64,000 nucleotides of DNA from an uncultured Anaerotruncus sp. GTDB taxonomy: Bacteria > Bacillota > Clostridia > Oscillospirales > Ruminococcaceae. Location of the stretch: the NCBI GenBank assembly GCA_944385965.1, contig CALWZG010000057.1, forward strand, positions 1 to 64,000, written 5' to 3'. The notes under the pieces are model-generated. The model was not told the DNA's origin. It saw only the letters and a program-made list of their open reading frames with translations, and did not search any database. The position numbers were made by a program, and so were the translations under genes. Positions 34,580 through 43,418 of the stretch are shown here, piece after piece. Numbering within the stretch: position 1 is the stretch's first letter; every line of letters starts with the position of its first letter.

Positions 34580-35397
34580 TGGTGGATGATGAGCGATTGT
34601 CCCTAACCTTTTTTCAGCAGGTATGTGAGGAAATCAATCGGGAATATCAGGTGGAATTTTTTCTGAGTCCTTTGGACGCTTTGGATTACGCTGAGAAAAA
34701 TCCAGAAATTGATATTGCCTTTTTGGACATTGAGATGCCGGAGATGACTGGTATTGAGATGGCTTTGAGGCTCCGTCAGCTTATCCCGCATATTTCCATT
34801 ATTTTTGTGACAGGACATGACCATTACGCCCGGCAAGCCTTTGCAGTACATGCCAATGGTTTTATTTCCAAGCCTTTTGACGGAGAGGAAATCCGTACGG
34901 AAATTGAAATCATCCAGAAAAACCGTCAGCCTGCTCCTCTTCCGGAAAAGAAAATTTACATACAGACCTTTGGACATTTTGAGCTTTTTGTGGATGGGGA
35001 ACGGGTGATGTTCCATCTCAGCAAGGCCAAAGAACTGCTGGCCTACCTGGTGGACCGCAATGGCAGCGCAGTCACAACCGACCAAGCCATAGGGGTTCTG
35101 TGGGAGGAGGCGCCAAATGATGTGACCACCCAAAACCGTTTCCGAAAAACGGTCCGCAGCCTGAAGCAAACCCTGGAGCACTATGGAATAGAGGACCTTT
35201 TTCAAAATGACCGAAACAGCAAAAGTGTGAATCCGAAACTGTTTTCCTGTGACTACTATGATTTTTTACTTGGAAAGGCAGAAGCGGAAAAGCGTTTTTT
35301 AGGGGAGTACATGTCCGGTTATTCCTGGGGGGAAGCCACGTTGGCTTCCCTGCTTCAAAAGCAGCCTATTTTATGGAATGAAAAAATAGATATATAA
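34567..35397 (+). CDS. Response regulator with SARP/OmpR-type winged-helix output
   Basis: A 276-residue regulator. The receiver domain spans about 1-120 (FIVVDDERLSLTFF acidic pocket, phospho-Asp 54 in AFLDIEMPEMTG, Lys in ISKPFDGEE). From about 135 a DNA-binding domain begins FGHFELFVDGERVMFHLSKA, the SARP-type winged helix start, with LLAYLVDRNGSAVTTDQAI and a recognition region NRFRKTVRSLKQTLEHYG. The N-terminal receiver differs from classical Streptomyces SARPs. The likely partner is the kinase just upstream. Confidence 0.87.
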   Translation: MRFIVVDDERLSLTFFQQVCEEINREYQVEFFLSPLDALDYAEKNPEIDIAFLDIEMPEMTGIEMALRLRQLIPHISIIFVTGHDHYARQAFAVHANGFISKPFDGEEIRTEIEIIQKNRQPAPLPEKKIYIQTFGHFELFVDGERVMFHLSKAKELLAYLVDRNGSAVTTDQAIGVLWEEAPNDVTTQNRFRKTVRSLKQTLEHYGIEDLFQNDRNSKSVNPKLFSCDYYDFLLGKAEAEKRFLGEYMSGYSWGEATLASLLQKQPILWNEKIDI

Positions 35398-35524
35398 TTT
35401 TAGATGGGTGTTGATAAAAATTATAGATTAAGCCTAAAAAGGCACGGAAAAGGCACATTGGGACTGTTAAAATAAAAACAAATCCAACCCTTAGTCTCAA
35501 GTAACTTGGAGGTGTGTTTGTATT

Positions 35525-36877
35525 ATGAGTACAGGTCCAATCGCTTTAGTTGTTCTGGCATGTTGTATCGCTTTGCTGATTGTAATGATTTGCAAATGGA
35601 AAATTCACCCCTTTTTCACCTTGATTATTGTGGCGATTCTGGGCGGTCTTGCCTTTGGATTGGACCATGGGCAGATTATTGGGATTGTTACAAAGGGATT
35701 TGGTGACACCATCGGTTCTATTGGAATTGTAATTGTTTTGGGCTGCGCCATCGGCATTATTTTGGAGGAGACTGGCGGTGCCTTTGTATTGGCCAATACC
35801 ATGCTGAAACTTGTGGGCAAAAAACGTTCCGGTTTGGCCATGTCCCTTACCGGTTATCTTGTGTCTATTCCGGTATTCAGTGATTCCGCCTTTGTCATTA
35901 TGTCTCCTGTGGCCCGTGCCTTGTCTGCCCGCAGCGGAATACCCCTGGTTTGCTTGGCGGGTTGTCTGAACGCGGGCATCCTGGCCACCCACGCTATGGT
36001 TCCTCCCACACCCGGCCCCATCGCCGCTGCTGGCGTTTTTGGAGCGGATTTGGGAATGGTTATCCTGATTGGCCTGTGCGCCGCCATTCCATACACACTG
36101 GTGGCCTCTCTGTGGTCAAACAGCCGGTATCTGCGGAATAAATACCCCTATGTGGCCAAGATGGAAAATATCTCGGCGGACGATGATTTTGAGATTAAAA
36201 CGGATAAGAATTTACCCAGCAAATTTTTGTCTTTTGGCTGCATTTTAGTGCCGGTATTTCTCATTTGTATCAGTTCTTTCGCCAGTCTGTTTTTAAGCGC
36301 TGACTCTGAAGCAATGAAATGGCTCACCTTTATTGGTTCTCCTGTGGTGGCCTTGATGGTGGGGCTGGTAATCGCCTTGTTCCTGGACCCCAAACGCTTG
36401 AACCGCAATCAAGTTTATGAATGGTTCAGCGCTGGTGTGGAGAAATCTGGATTTATTGTTTTGGCCACAGGAGCGGCGGGGGCCTTTGGAAATATTCTGC
36501 GCTCCACCGATGTGGGTAATTATCTGGGAGAATTGATTGCGGGAACAGGATTGCCTTCTGTGTTTGTTCCGTTTATTATCACCGCCCTGATTATGGCGGC
36601 TCAGGGTTCCGCTACCGTTTCCCTGATGACTGGGGCCGCAATCACCGCCCCGATGATTGGGGCGCTGGGGCTGCATCCCGCTATCGCTACCATGGCAGTA
36701 GCGGCGGGAGCCACCTTTGCCACCCACGCCAATTGCAGTCACTTCTGGGTAGTTACCAAGATGTGTGATGATATGCCTTTGGATGAGGGTTACCGGTTGG
36801 TTACTGTTGGGACCGCCTTGGGTGGCCTGGCCTCGATTTTGATGGTCTGGATTTTGTCTTTTATCATCGTTCCTTAG
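35525..36877 (+). CDS. GntP-family permease (gluconate/organic acid:H+ symporter type)
   Basis: A 450-residue membrane protein with 12-14 helices. Family patterns include GFGDTIGSIGIVIVLGCAIG, SIPVFSDSAFVIMSPVARA, and ATHAMVPPTPGPIAAAG, which is characteristic of GntP-type transporters. The substrate could be gluconate, another hydroxy acid or an amide-derived acid. It follows the two-component genes after a 127-base gap and is followed by an amidase 27 bases downstream, suggesting that it imports the amidase substrate. The substrate is inference. Confidence 0.86.
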   Translation: MSTGPIALVVLACCIALLIVMICKWKIHPFFTLIIVAILGGLAFGLDHGQIIGIVTKGFGDTIGSIGIVIVLGCAIGIILEETGGAFVLANTMLKLVGKKRSGLAMSLTGYLVSIPVFSDSAFVIMSPVARALSARSGIPLVCLAGCLNAGILATHAMVPPTPGPIAAAGVFGADLGMVILIGLCAAIPYTLVASLWSNSRYLRNKYPYVAKMENISADDDFEIKTDKNLPSKFLSFGCILVPVFLICISSFASLFLSADSEAMKWLTFIGSPVVALMVGLVIALFLDPKRLNRNQVYEWFSAGVEKSGFIVLATGAAGAFGNILRSTDVGNYLGELIAGTGLPSVFVPFIITALIMAAQGSATVSLMTGAAITAPMIGALGLHPAIATMAVAAGATFATHANCSHFWVVTKMCDDMPLDEGYRLVTVGTALGGLASILMVWILSFIIVP

Positions 36878-36904
36878 AGAGGAAATTTTTAGGAGGAAAT
36901 CAGC

Positions 36905-38362
36905 ATGTATGACCCTATGGAAAAGAGTATCTCTCAATTGCAGACCGCTCTTTCAGAAGGAAAAGTGACTTCAGAGGAGTTATGCCAATTTTATCTTCAG
37001 CGTATAGACGCCTATGACAGGCAAGGTCCAGGGCTGAACGCGATTGTGGAGGTGCATCCAAAATGGAGGGAACAGGCGAAAACCTTGGATGAGGAGCGGG
37101 CTTGCGGAAAGATTCGAGGCCCTTTGCATGGAATCCCCTTGGTCATAAAGGATAATTTCAATACTTGGGACCAGCCTACCACCGCTGGAAGTGAGGCTTT
37201 GCGAGGCAGCCAGCCTGGGGAGGATGCCTTTGTGATTCAAAAGCTTCGGCAGGCGGGAGCGGTTCTCTTGGCTAAAACCAATCTGTCTGAGTTTGCCCGG
37301 CATGGGTTGACGGTGGGTTCACTGATTGGACAGACCAAAAACCCTTATGATTTTACCCGGACGCCTGGCGGCTCCTCTGGAGGAACCGGAGCGGCTGTGG
37401 CGGCCAATTTTGCCGCCGCAGGCCTGGGGTCAGATACGGTAAACTCCATTCGCAGTCCAAGCAGCGCCTGCTGCCTGGTGGGGCTGCGCCCCACGACCGG
37501 CCTGCTTTCCAGAAGTGGAATTGTTCCTTGCTCCTCCACCCAGGACACAGGGGGTCCGCTGGCTCGCTGGGTCACCGATGTGGCGATTTTGATGGACGCT
37601 TGTGTGGGGATAGACCCTAATGACCCCGTGACGAAATGCCATAGCGGCCATGTTCCATCTACCTATTTGTCTTGTTTAAAGAAGGATGGGCTGAAAGGAA
37701 AACGGATTGGGCTGCTGAAAACCAATTTCGGCACGGATTCGGAGATTCTTCAAGTGATGAAGCATGTGGAGACAGTCTTAAACACCCAAGGGGCGGAGAC
37801 TGTGAATGTGGAAATCCCTGAGTTTGCATCTGCAAGGGTCTTTCAGGAATGTGATGTTCAAAGGTTTGAGACAAAGCCTTTGATGGACGCTTATTTTTCA
37901 TCCGTTCCCAACTGCCCTGTGAGCAGCTTAAAGGAGTTGGTGGAAGGAGGAAAAATTCATCCAACCATCTACGCTGACCTGAAAGCCTGCGCTGATTTGG
38001 AGAACCCTCTGGAGCAGCCGGAATATAAGGACAGATTGGGGCGTATCGCCCGCAACCGGGCGATTGCCTCTGAGGTGATGGAGCGGGAACACGTGGACGC
38101 TTTCTGTTATCCTCATCAACAGATTTTGGTGGTAAAGATAGGAGAAGGGGAGCAAGGAGGCAGAAATGGAATCTTGGCGGCTACCTTAGGCTGGCCAGCG
38201 ATTACATTGCCGGGAGGATTTTCCACACCAGAGCCAACAGCGCCTTTGGGGGTTCCCATAGGGGTGGAGTTTATGGGAGCGCCTTGGAGCGAGGAAACCT
38301 TATTGGAGATGGCTTATACTTTGGAACAGGCGCTTTCTGTACGTCAGCCCCCAATTCTGTAA
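36905..38362 (+). CDS. Amidase-signature family hydrolase
   Basis: A 485-residue amidase. The Ser-cisSer-Lys triad is visible: Lys in IPLVIKDNFN, the cis-Ser in TPGGSSGGTGAAVAANF, and the nucleophile in GSDTVNSIRSPSS. The usual GTDTGGSIR is altered to GSDTVNSIR, but the key serine remains. It lacks the GatA company of gatB/gatC, so a catabolic amidase is more likely than tRNA amidotransferase. It shares an operon with the GntP permease; RBS TAGGAGG precedes the ATG. Confidence 0.87.
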   Translation: MYDPMEKSISQLQTALSEGKVTSEELCQFYLQRIDAYDRQGPGLNAIVEVHPKWREQAKTLDEERACGKIRGPLHGIPLVIKDNFNTWDQPTTAGSEALRGSQPGEDAFVIQKLRQAGAVLLAKTNLSEFARHGLTVGSLIGQTKNPYDFTRTPGGSSGGTGAAVAANFAAAGLGSDTVNSIRSPSSACCLVGLRPTTGLLSRSGIVPCSSTQDTGGPLARWVTDVAILMDACVGIDPNDPVTKCHSGHVPSTYLSCLKKDGLKGKRIGLLKTNFGTDSEILQVMKHVETVLNTQGAETVNVEIPEFASARVFQECDVQRFETKPLMDAYFSSVPNCPVSSLKELVEGGKIHPTIYADLKACADLENPLEQPEYKDRLGRIARNRAIASEVMEREHVDAFCYPHQQILVVKIGEGEQGGRNGILAATLGWPAITLPGGFSTPEPTAPLGVPIGVEFMGAPWSEETLLEMAYTLEQALSVRQPPIL

Positions 38363-38390
38363 GGACATGATTCATTAGAAGTAAATAGAT

Positions 38391-38436
38391 TGAGAGGCGC
38401 TCTCCTTGATCAGGAGAGCGCCTCTCAGTTTTACTT
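38391..38436 (+). terminator. Intrinsic terminator after the amidase
   Basis: A perfect 15-bp stem TGAGAGGCGCTCTCC / GGAGAGCGCCTCTCA with 7-base loop, then GTTTTACTT. Confidence 0.85.
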
Positions 38437-38462
38437 ATATAAAATAGGAGGAAAACCAACTG

Positions 38463-40952
38463 TTAAGACTGGGCTGTATTTGTGGCTGGTAAAGGGAAAT
38501 TGGACTGGGAACCAGCAGGCACAAGCTGCAGCTTTAAATCTTCAGGAAGGGTATTGTAGGGAATGAACACCGTCTTGTAATCGCCAGCCTTATTGTCATC
38601 TAAATAGAAGGTCGCTTGAACCAGAGGATCTTTTTGATCCCAAGTACACACTACAAGTTTAGACAAGGCACGCATGCTCTCAAAATCTTGAATGACTACC
38701 TTGTTTACATCGTTAATAAGGCCTTCATCCAAAAACTCATCAACAATTTCTTGGGTGTTTTCCCCGAAATACTGGGACAATTCCTCAGTGTCAACAGAAA
38801 TGCCGTAACGCTCATAATTGAAACTATCTATCATACCAGGATATTCTTCCAGATACTCCTGTGCCTTGGAAATCTGCGCTAAAGCCTCTGTAAAGGTTTC
38901 ATAGGTATTTGTGTAGCTGTAAAAATCTTGCTGTCTGACAATGGCTGGAGGCTCACTAAACTGAAGCAGAGGTTCCAAAATCACTCCAGAAAACTCCTCC
39001 ATATCTGGTTCAATGGCATCCAAATACCCTTTCTGCCGCAGGAATTGAGCGGTTTTTCCCCCATCCGCCACCAGATAGGTACTCACATAAGAAAACTGTT
39101 CCAGCCGATACTCAGGAGGATTGTTGCAAGTAAAGCTAAGCTCTGCCACAGCTTTCTCGGAGGGAGCCCGCAAGTCCTCTTCAGTCAGGGAAAGCTGGTC
39201 TTGCCGGATGGCTTCCAGAAGAAGTTTGGAATCATCTTGAGACAAATGAAGGGTTTGGGTGGTGGAATAGAACATATCGGAGAGATTCCATTCACCAATC
39301 CAACTGGGGTCGGTGAAAAAGACGGGGGAGGTCTGCTCTAAAAATTCTTGGGAAACCTCCAAGGGTACCAATTCCTCATAGGCCGCTAAAGATGCCTCAT
39401 GATAGGAACGCACCAATTTCCCTCCATTTTTCAGGTGATAGGTCAGGCGAATGGTTCCATATAGGGAGGTATCCTCATTGGAAAAATCCTCTGTGATTCG
39501 TTCAATGTCTGAGGGAGCTTTCTGATAGTCCTCAACAATATTTTGATGGAAAGCCAGAACAGCCTGAATATTTTCGGAGTCGGTCAATTGCAATGGCTTA
39601 TCGGTATAGGAAAGCCGGGTAATGACTAAATCATCAGGAGTAGGGTTGGTGAAAACTTGGGTTACTTCCTCAGAGGCCGCCAACGAGGAAACGCTGTTGG
39701 AGGATTTATTTGGATAAGATAACTCCACAGAAGTTACTTTTTGGGCGGCAGGGACCCGAGTTTCAAAGCCGAACCAGCCATTCATCACCAGAGCGAAGCT
39801 GCAAAGGGAGATAGCTATCATGCCCACACCTAAAGGAAGTCTTTTTAAGATGGTCTTAAAGCCTCGGTTCAGAATCGCCTCCAAAATCAGGAAGGTCAAA
39901 ACACCACCAATAGCAGCCCAAGCCAAGAAGGTGAAGTCATCCCGCCACAGCAGGGACGAACGCAGCAGAGAGGAGAACAGCAGTCCCATCAGGCAGGATA
40001 CCACCAGGATGGCGATAAACTGGCTGATTAACGGCAAAATTCCACGGGAGGTTGTGGTTTCTGCCCGTTCACTGTGACGTTTGCGGTAAATCCGCAAAGC
40101 AAGAAAGAACAGAACCACTCCAATCAGCAGCCAGGTCAGCAGCATCCAATTGCTGCGGGTGTAGTAGTGGGCGTTTTCAAAGGAGCTGTACCCCATAGCA
40201 GAAAAGAGAATTTCACGTACTGGCATAATCATAGTGGGGGTAGTGTTGAGGATGTAGAAACCGGTATCCTCAGTGACTTCATAACCATACAGATACAAAG
40301 AAGCCATGAGGGTGAATAGTCCAGTAATGGCGGGACCTGCACAAAGCAGTTCGCAGGAAAGGATAAAATTATCAAAGACTGTACCGCAGAGAACCGCGAC
40401 AAAAGTGGCAATTGCATAGATGGTGAAGGCACATGCCAGCCATCCAAGGGTATCCAAAGCTAAATTTCCCAGAAGGTGGGGAAGAAATCCAAATCGGGCG
40501 GTTTGGGCGGTGGCAATGATTACCCCAGACACCACCACAGGAATCGCCAGGTAGGACATAGCCACCGCCAGATTGGCGGTCAGAAGGGCCTCACGGCTCA
40601 CCGGAAGGGCGTGGTAGACATCAGCGGCTTTTTTGCTGTGCATATAGCTGTTTAATATAAGGGCTAACAGCAGGGGAAGCAGAACCATCAGACCAGAAAA
40701 GATGAAAACTGCCAAAGGTGTAAAACTTTTAGCGGGTCCCATCAAATCAAACAAACCTATGGTCAGAGGCTCAAGATGTGTGGTGCCAAGGTCACCCCTG
40801 GGGTCCCGGGAAATTTCCAGAAGGTATTGAACAGGATAGAATAAGAAAATCAAGGCAGAAAATAAACCGAAATATCCAAGTCCCCGTTTAAAGTTGCTTT
40901 TATATAACCCCCAGAAATGGCTTCCTTTAAAAGATGATGTTGTTGTAGTCAT
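38463..40952 (-). CDS. ABC transporter permease with large extracytoplasmic domain
   Basis: An 829-residue membrane protein. The N-terminal ~400 residues hold several membrane helices of an ABC-2-type exporter (GYFGLFSALIFLFYPVQYLL, then ADVYHALPVSREALLTANL), the typical start of the YtrC/D-like permease family. The rest (about 410-829) is a large soluble region outside the membrane, rich in Asp, Glu and Tyr, of unrecognised fold. It is the last gene of a GntR-ATPase-permease operon and overlaps the ATPase gene by 26 bases. The substrate is unknown; relatives respond to cell-wall antibiotics. Confidence 0.82.
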   Translation of the reverse strand: MTTTTSSFKGSHFWGLYKSNFKRGLGYFGLFSALIFLFYPVQYLLEISRDPRGDLGTTHLEPLTIGLFDLMGPAKSFTPLAVFIFSGLMVLLPLLLALILNSYMHSKKAADVYHALPVSREALLTANLAVAMSYLAIPVVVSGVIIATAQTARFGFLPHLLGNLALDTLGWLACAFTIYAIATFVAVLCGTVFDNFILSCELLCAGPAITGLFTLMASLYLYGYEVTEDTGFYILNTTPTMIMPVREILFSAMGYSSFENAHYYTRSNWMLLTWLLIGVVLFFLALRIYRKRHSERAETTTSRGILPLISQFIAILVVSCLMGLLFSSLLRSSLLWRDDFTFLAWAAIGGVLTFLILEAILNRGFKTILKRLPLGVGMIAISLCSFALVMNGWFGFETRVPAAQKVTSVELSYPNKSSNSVSSLAASEEVTQVFTNPTPDDLVITRLSYTDKPLQLTDSENIQAVLAFHQNIVEDYQKAPSDIERITEDFSNEDTSLYGTIRLTYHLKNGGKLVRSYHEASLAAYEELVPLEVSQEFLEQTSPVFFTDPSWIGEWNLSDMFYSTTQTLHLSQDDSKLLLEAIRQDQLSLTEEDLRAPSEKAVAELSFTCNNPPEYRLEQFSYVSTYLVADGGKTAQFLRQKGYLDAIEPDMEEFSGVILEPLLQFSEPPAIVRQQDFYSYTNTYETFTEALAQISKAQEYLEEYPGMIDSFNYERYGISVDTEELSQYFGENTQEIVDEFLDEGLINDVNKVVIQDFESMRALSKLVVCTWDQKDPLVQATFYLDDNKAGDYKTVFIPYNTLPEDLKLQLVPAGSQSNFPLPATNTAQS

Positions 40953-41826
40953 ATCCTACTGCCTCCATTTCATGGATAAATACTTCCTCCAAGGTGAGGG
41001 GAACTCCCTCCGCAAAGATGGCGCCCCGCTCCATAAGAAGCTGAGAAACCTCCTGAGAGGTACCCCTTGCCACCAGATTGATGAGACTGCCAATCTGGGA
41101 TTTCTGCATGACCTGAATCCCTTCCAAAGCGTTTTCGGGGAGGCCGCCTTTGAAAGCGGCGTGAACCTTGCAGAAACCTAATTTCAGCTCGTCGATTTCT
41201 TTCTCAAACAAGATATGTCCGTGATGCAGAAGTCCTACATGGTCGCACAAATCTTCCAGTTCCCGCAGGTTATGGCTGGTGATGAGAATGGTGGTTTCCC
41301 GGTTGGCGATGTCATCAGCCAGCAGTTTTTTTACAGCGCCCCGAATCACTGGGTCAAGTCCATCAAAGGCCTCGTCCAGCAGCAGAACGTCCGGCATACA
41401 GCACAGCCCCAGCAGCAGGGAAACCTGACGTTTCATGCCTTTTGAGAAGGTATGCACTTTTTTATTGGGCGGAAGGGGGAAGATGGAACACAACTTGCTG
41501 TACCGCTCTCTGGAAAAGCTGTGATAAAGGTTTTGATAGAAAGTGGCCATATCATTCATAGTGGCCTGAGGCAGAAAATATAAATCGTCCGCCACAAAGA
41601 AAATCCGTTCCTTCAGCTTGGTGTTCTCATAAACCGGCTGACCATCCACCAAAAGGGTTCCTCCATCGGGCTGATACACCCCGGCTACCAACCGCAGGAA
41701 GGTGGATTTACCGGAACCATTGGAACCCACCAAGCCATAAATGGAACCCTTGGGGATTCTGGTAGTCAGCGCCTCCAAAGCCACAAAATCATCAAAGCAT
41801 TTGACAAGGGATGTTGCCTCAATCAT
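40927..41826 (-). CDS. ABC transporter ATP-binding protein
   Basis: A 299-residue ATPase. Walker A is GLVGSNGSGKSTFLRLVAG, the signature FSKGMKRQVSLLLGL, Walker B LLLDEAFDGLDP, and the H loop TTILITSHNLRELEDLCDH. It partners the 829-residue permease downstream. The signature motif FSKGM is typical of the YtrB/CcmA-like exporter group. It starts one base after the end of the GntR gene, so the three genes form one unit. Confidence 0.92.
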   Translation of the reverse strand: MIEATSLVKCFDDFVALEALTTRIPKGSIYGLVGSNGSGKSTFLRLVAGVYQPDGGTLLVDGQPVYENTKLKERIFFVADDLYFLPQATMNDMATFYQNLYHSFSRERYSKLCSIFPLPPNKKVHTFSKGMKRQVSLLLGLCCMPDVLLLDEAFDGLDPVIRGAVKKLLADDIANRETTILITSHNLRELEDLCDHVGLLHHGHILFEKEIDELKLGFCKVHAAFKGGLPENALEGIQVMQKSQIGSLINLVARGTSQEVSQLLMERGAIFAEGVPLTLEEVFIHEMEAVGYDYNNIIF

Positions 41827-41827
41827 G

Positions 41828-42196
41828 TCAGGTTTCCTCCTTATATACCACGTCCACCAGATTGATTACGGTTGTCTTGGTGACACCTGCCCGGCGGCCT
41901 TCCTGCAAAGCGTTTTTGAGACGCTGGATATTCTGCTCCAAAAGAATTTCAGAAGCTTTTCCATTAGGCGCAATAAAACTGCCTTTTCCCGCCACTGAAT
42001 AAATGATTCCCTGACGCTCCAGTTCCTGGTAAGCTTTTTGGACGGTATTTGGGTTTACCCCCAAATCTCTGGCCAAGGCCCGCACCGAAGGAAGCTGGTC
42101 ATTGGGAGAGAGGACCTCCAAGGAAATCAGTTCATTCATTTTGGCGATTAACTGCTCATAGATGGGCTGCCTGTTTTGCAGGTCCAGTTGGATCAT
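41828..42196 (-). CDS. GntR-family regulator, YtrA subfamily
   Basis: A 122-residue protein: a winged helix (LPSVRALARDLGVNPNTVQK, YQELERQGIIYSVAGKG) and a short dimerisation tail, without a ligand domain. That size defines the YtrA subfamily, which usually represses its own ABC transporter operon and is often relieved by cell-envelope antibiotics. It is the first gene of the operon with the ATPase and permease. A TATAAT box lies in the 250-base upstream gap on this strand. Confidence 0.9.
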   Translation of the reverse strand: MIQLDLQNRQPIYEQLIAKMNELISLEVLSPNDQLPSVRALARDLGVNPNTVQKAYQELERQGIIYSVAGKGSFIAPNGKASEILLEQNIQRLKNALQEGRRAGVTKTTVINLVDVVYKEET

Positions 42197-42346
42197 CTTC
42201 TCACCTCATTCGAACTGTATTGTTTGTTCTATGTGTATTATATCGATTAGTACAGTAAGAGAATACCATATCTTTCAAGAAAATGCAAGAGGAACGGAGC
42301 AAAAGTTTCCAAATTTTCTGATTTTAGGGAAACCTGCTGTTAGGGA

Positions 42347-42376
42347 TTGACTTTTTTGGTAGATGTGTTTTATAGT
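42347..42376 (+). promoter_or_regulatory. Putative promoter of the sortase gene
   Basis: TTGACT (42347-42352) and TATAGT (42371-42376), spacing 18, about 75 bases before the ATG. Confidence 0.5.
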
Positions 42377-42452
42377 AATAAAAGTATCATTGTATGATCA
42401 CACTGGGTCTGCTGGTGTGAGATAGATTGTAAAATCAAAAAGGAGTCTGGAT

Positions 42453-43337
42453 ATGGAAAAGAACAAAATTTTCAGCCGCGCCTTAGCCGCAGCCTTGGCT
42501 TTGGTTATGGTAGTTTCCGCTTCCGCATGCAGCCGCAGCAGTGAGCCGGAGCAAGAGAGTTCGTCTTCGGAGACATCCTCCTCTCAGGTGGAGAGCAGCA
42601 GTTCCGAGCCAGAAAAGGAAAAACCCAGAGAGGAGCCTGTACAGCCGGAAGCGGATGTTTTGGAAAAGTTGAATACAGCTTATAATCAAAACAATGATGT
42701 GGTAGGCTGGCTGCAAATTCCCGATACGGAGATTGATAATGAGGTCCTGCACTATCCAGGGGATGCCAACGACCCAGCCAACCCCTATTATCTGCGCCGG
42801 GATATTACCAAGAATTATAACTGGTATGGCTGTTATTTCGCGGATTATGAGTGCGAGTTTGGGGACCGCAATGATTTGTCCTCCAATACCGTGATATATG
42901 GCCACAGCATGGATGACAACCCCTCCAGTGTAAAGTTTTCTCAGTTGAAAAAATATACGGATATTGAGTTTTTGAAAAACCATCCCTATATTTATCTGAC
43001 CACCCCAGAGGACAAGCTGACCTTTAAAATTTTCGCGGTGATGTATACGGACACCAATTTCATCTACAACTATGTGGATTTTCCAGCGGGTCCCCAGAAA
43101 GATGTGAAACTGATGGATGTGGTAAACGAGGCAAAGAACCGTTCCCAGTTTGACATTGATGTGGATGTGAATGAGGATGATAAGATTATCACCCTGTCCA
43201 CCTGTACTTATATTTACGGGTCTCGTGAGGATCAGCGCTTTGTTGTTATGGGACGTCTGACTCGTCCTGATGAGGAGATGGCAGCTACCGTCAGCGCTGA
43301 GAAAAATGAGGATGTGAAGGCGCCTCAGTTCGCCTGA
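42453..43337 (+). CDS. srtB: Class B sortase with lipoprotein-like signal
   Basis: A 294-residue sortase. The catalytic residues appear in order: His in VIYGHSMDDN, Cys in ITLSTCTYIYG, Arg in DQRFVVMGRL. WYGCYFADYECEFGD and VVGWLQIPDTEID are class B features. The N-terminus is unusual: a hydrophobic segment ends VVSASACSRSS, so the enzyme may be a lipoprotein rather than anchored by an uncut helix; a Ser/Glu-rich linker follows. The lipobox has Ala at -3, which is not ideal. It is monocistronic. Possible substrates include the NPDTG protein at 25.6 kb. Confidence 0.86.
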   Translation: MEKNKIFSRALAAALALVMVVSASACSRSSEPEQESSSSETSSSQVESSSSEPEKEKPREEPVQPEADVLEKLNTAYNQNNDVVGWLQIPDTEIDNEVLHYPGDANDPANPYYLRRDITKNYNWYGCYFADYECEFGDRNDLSSNTVIYGHSMDDNPSSVKFSQLKKYTDIEFLKNHPYIYLTTPEDKLTFKIFAVMYTDTNFIYNYVDFPAGPQKDVKLMDVVNEAKNRSQFDIDVDVNEDDKIITLSTCTYIYGSREDQRFVVMGRLTRPDEEMAATVSAEKNEDVKAPQFA

Positions 43338-43362
43338 GTTCGCTTTAACCAGGTCTGAGACT

Positions 43363-43394
43363 AAAACGCTGGAGCCATTGGTTCCAGCGTTTTT
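43363..43394 (+). terminator. Intrinsic terminator of srtB
   Basis: AAAACGCTGGA / TCCAGCGTTTT hairpin with T tail. Confidence 0.88.
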
Positions 43395-43418
43395 CTCTGA
43401 AAGAAGGGGGGCGATTGT

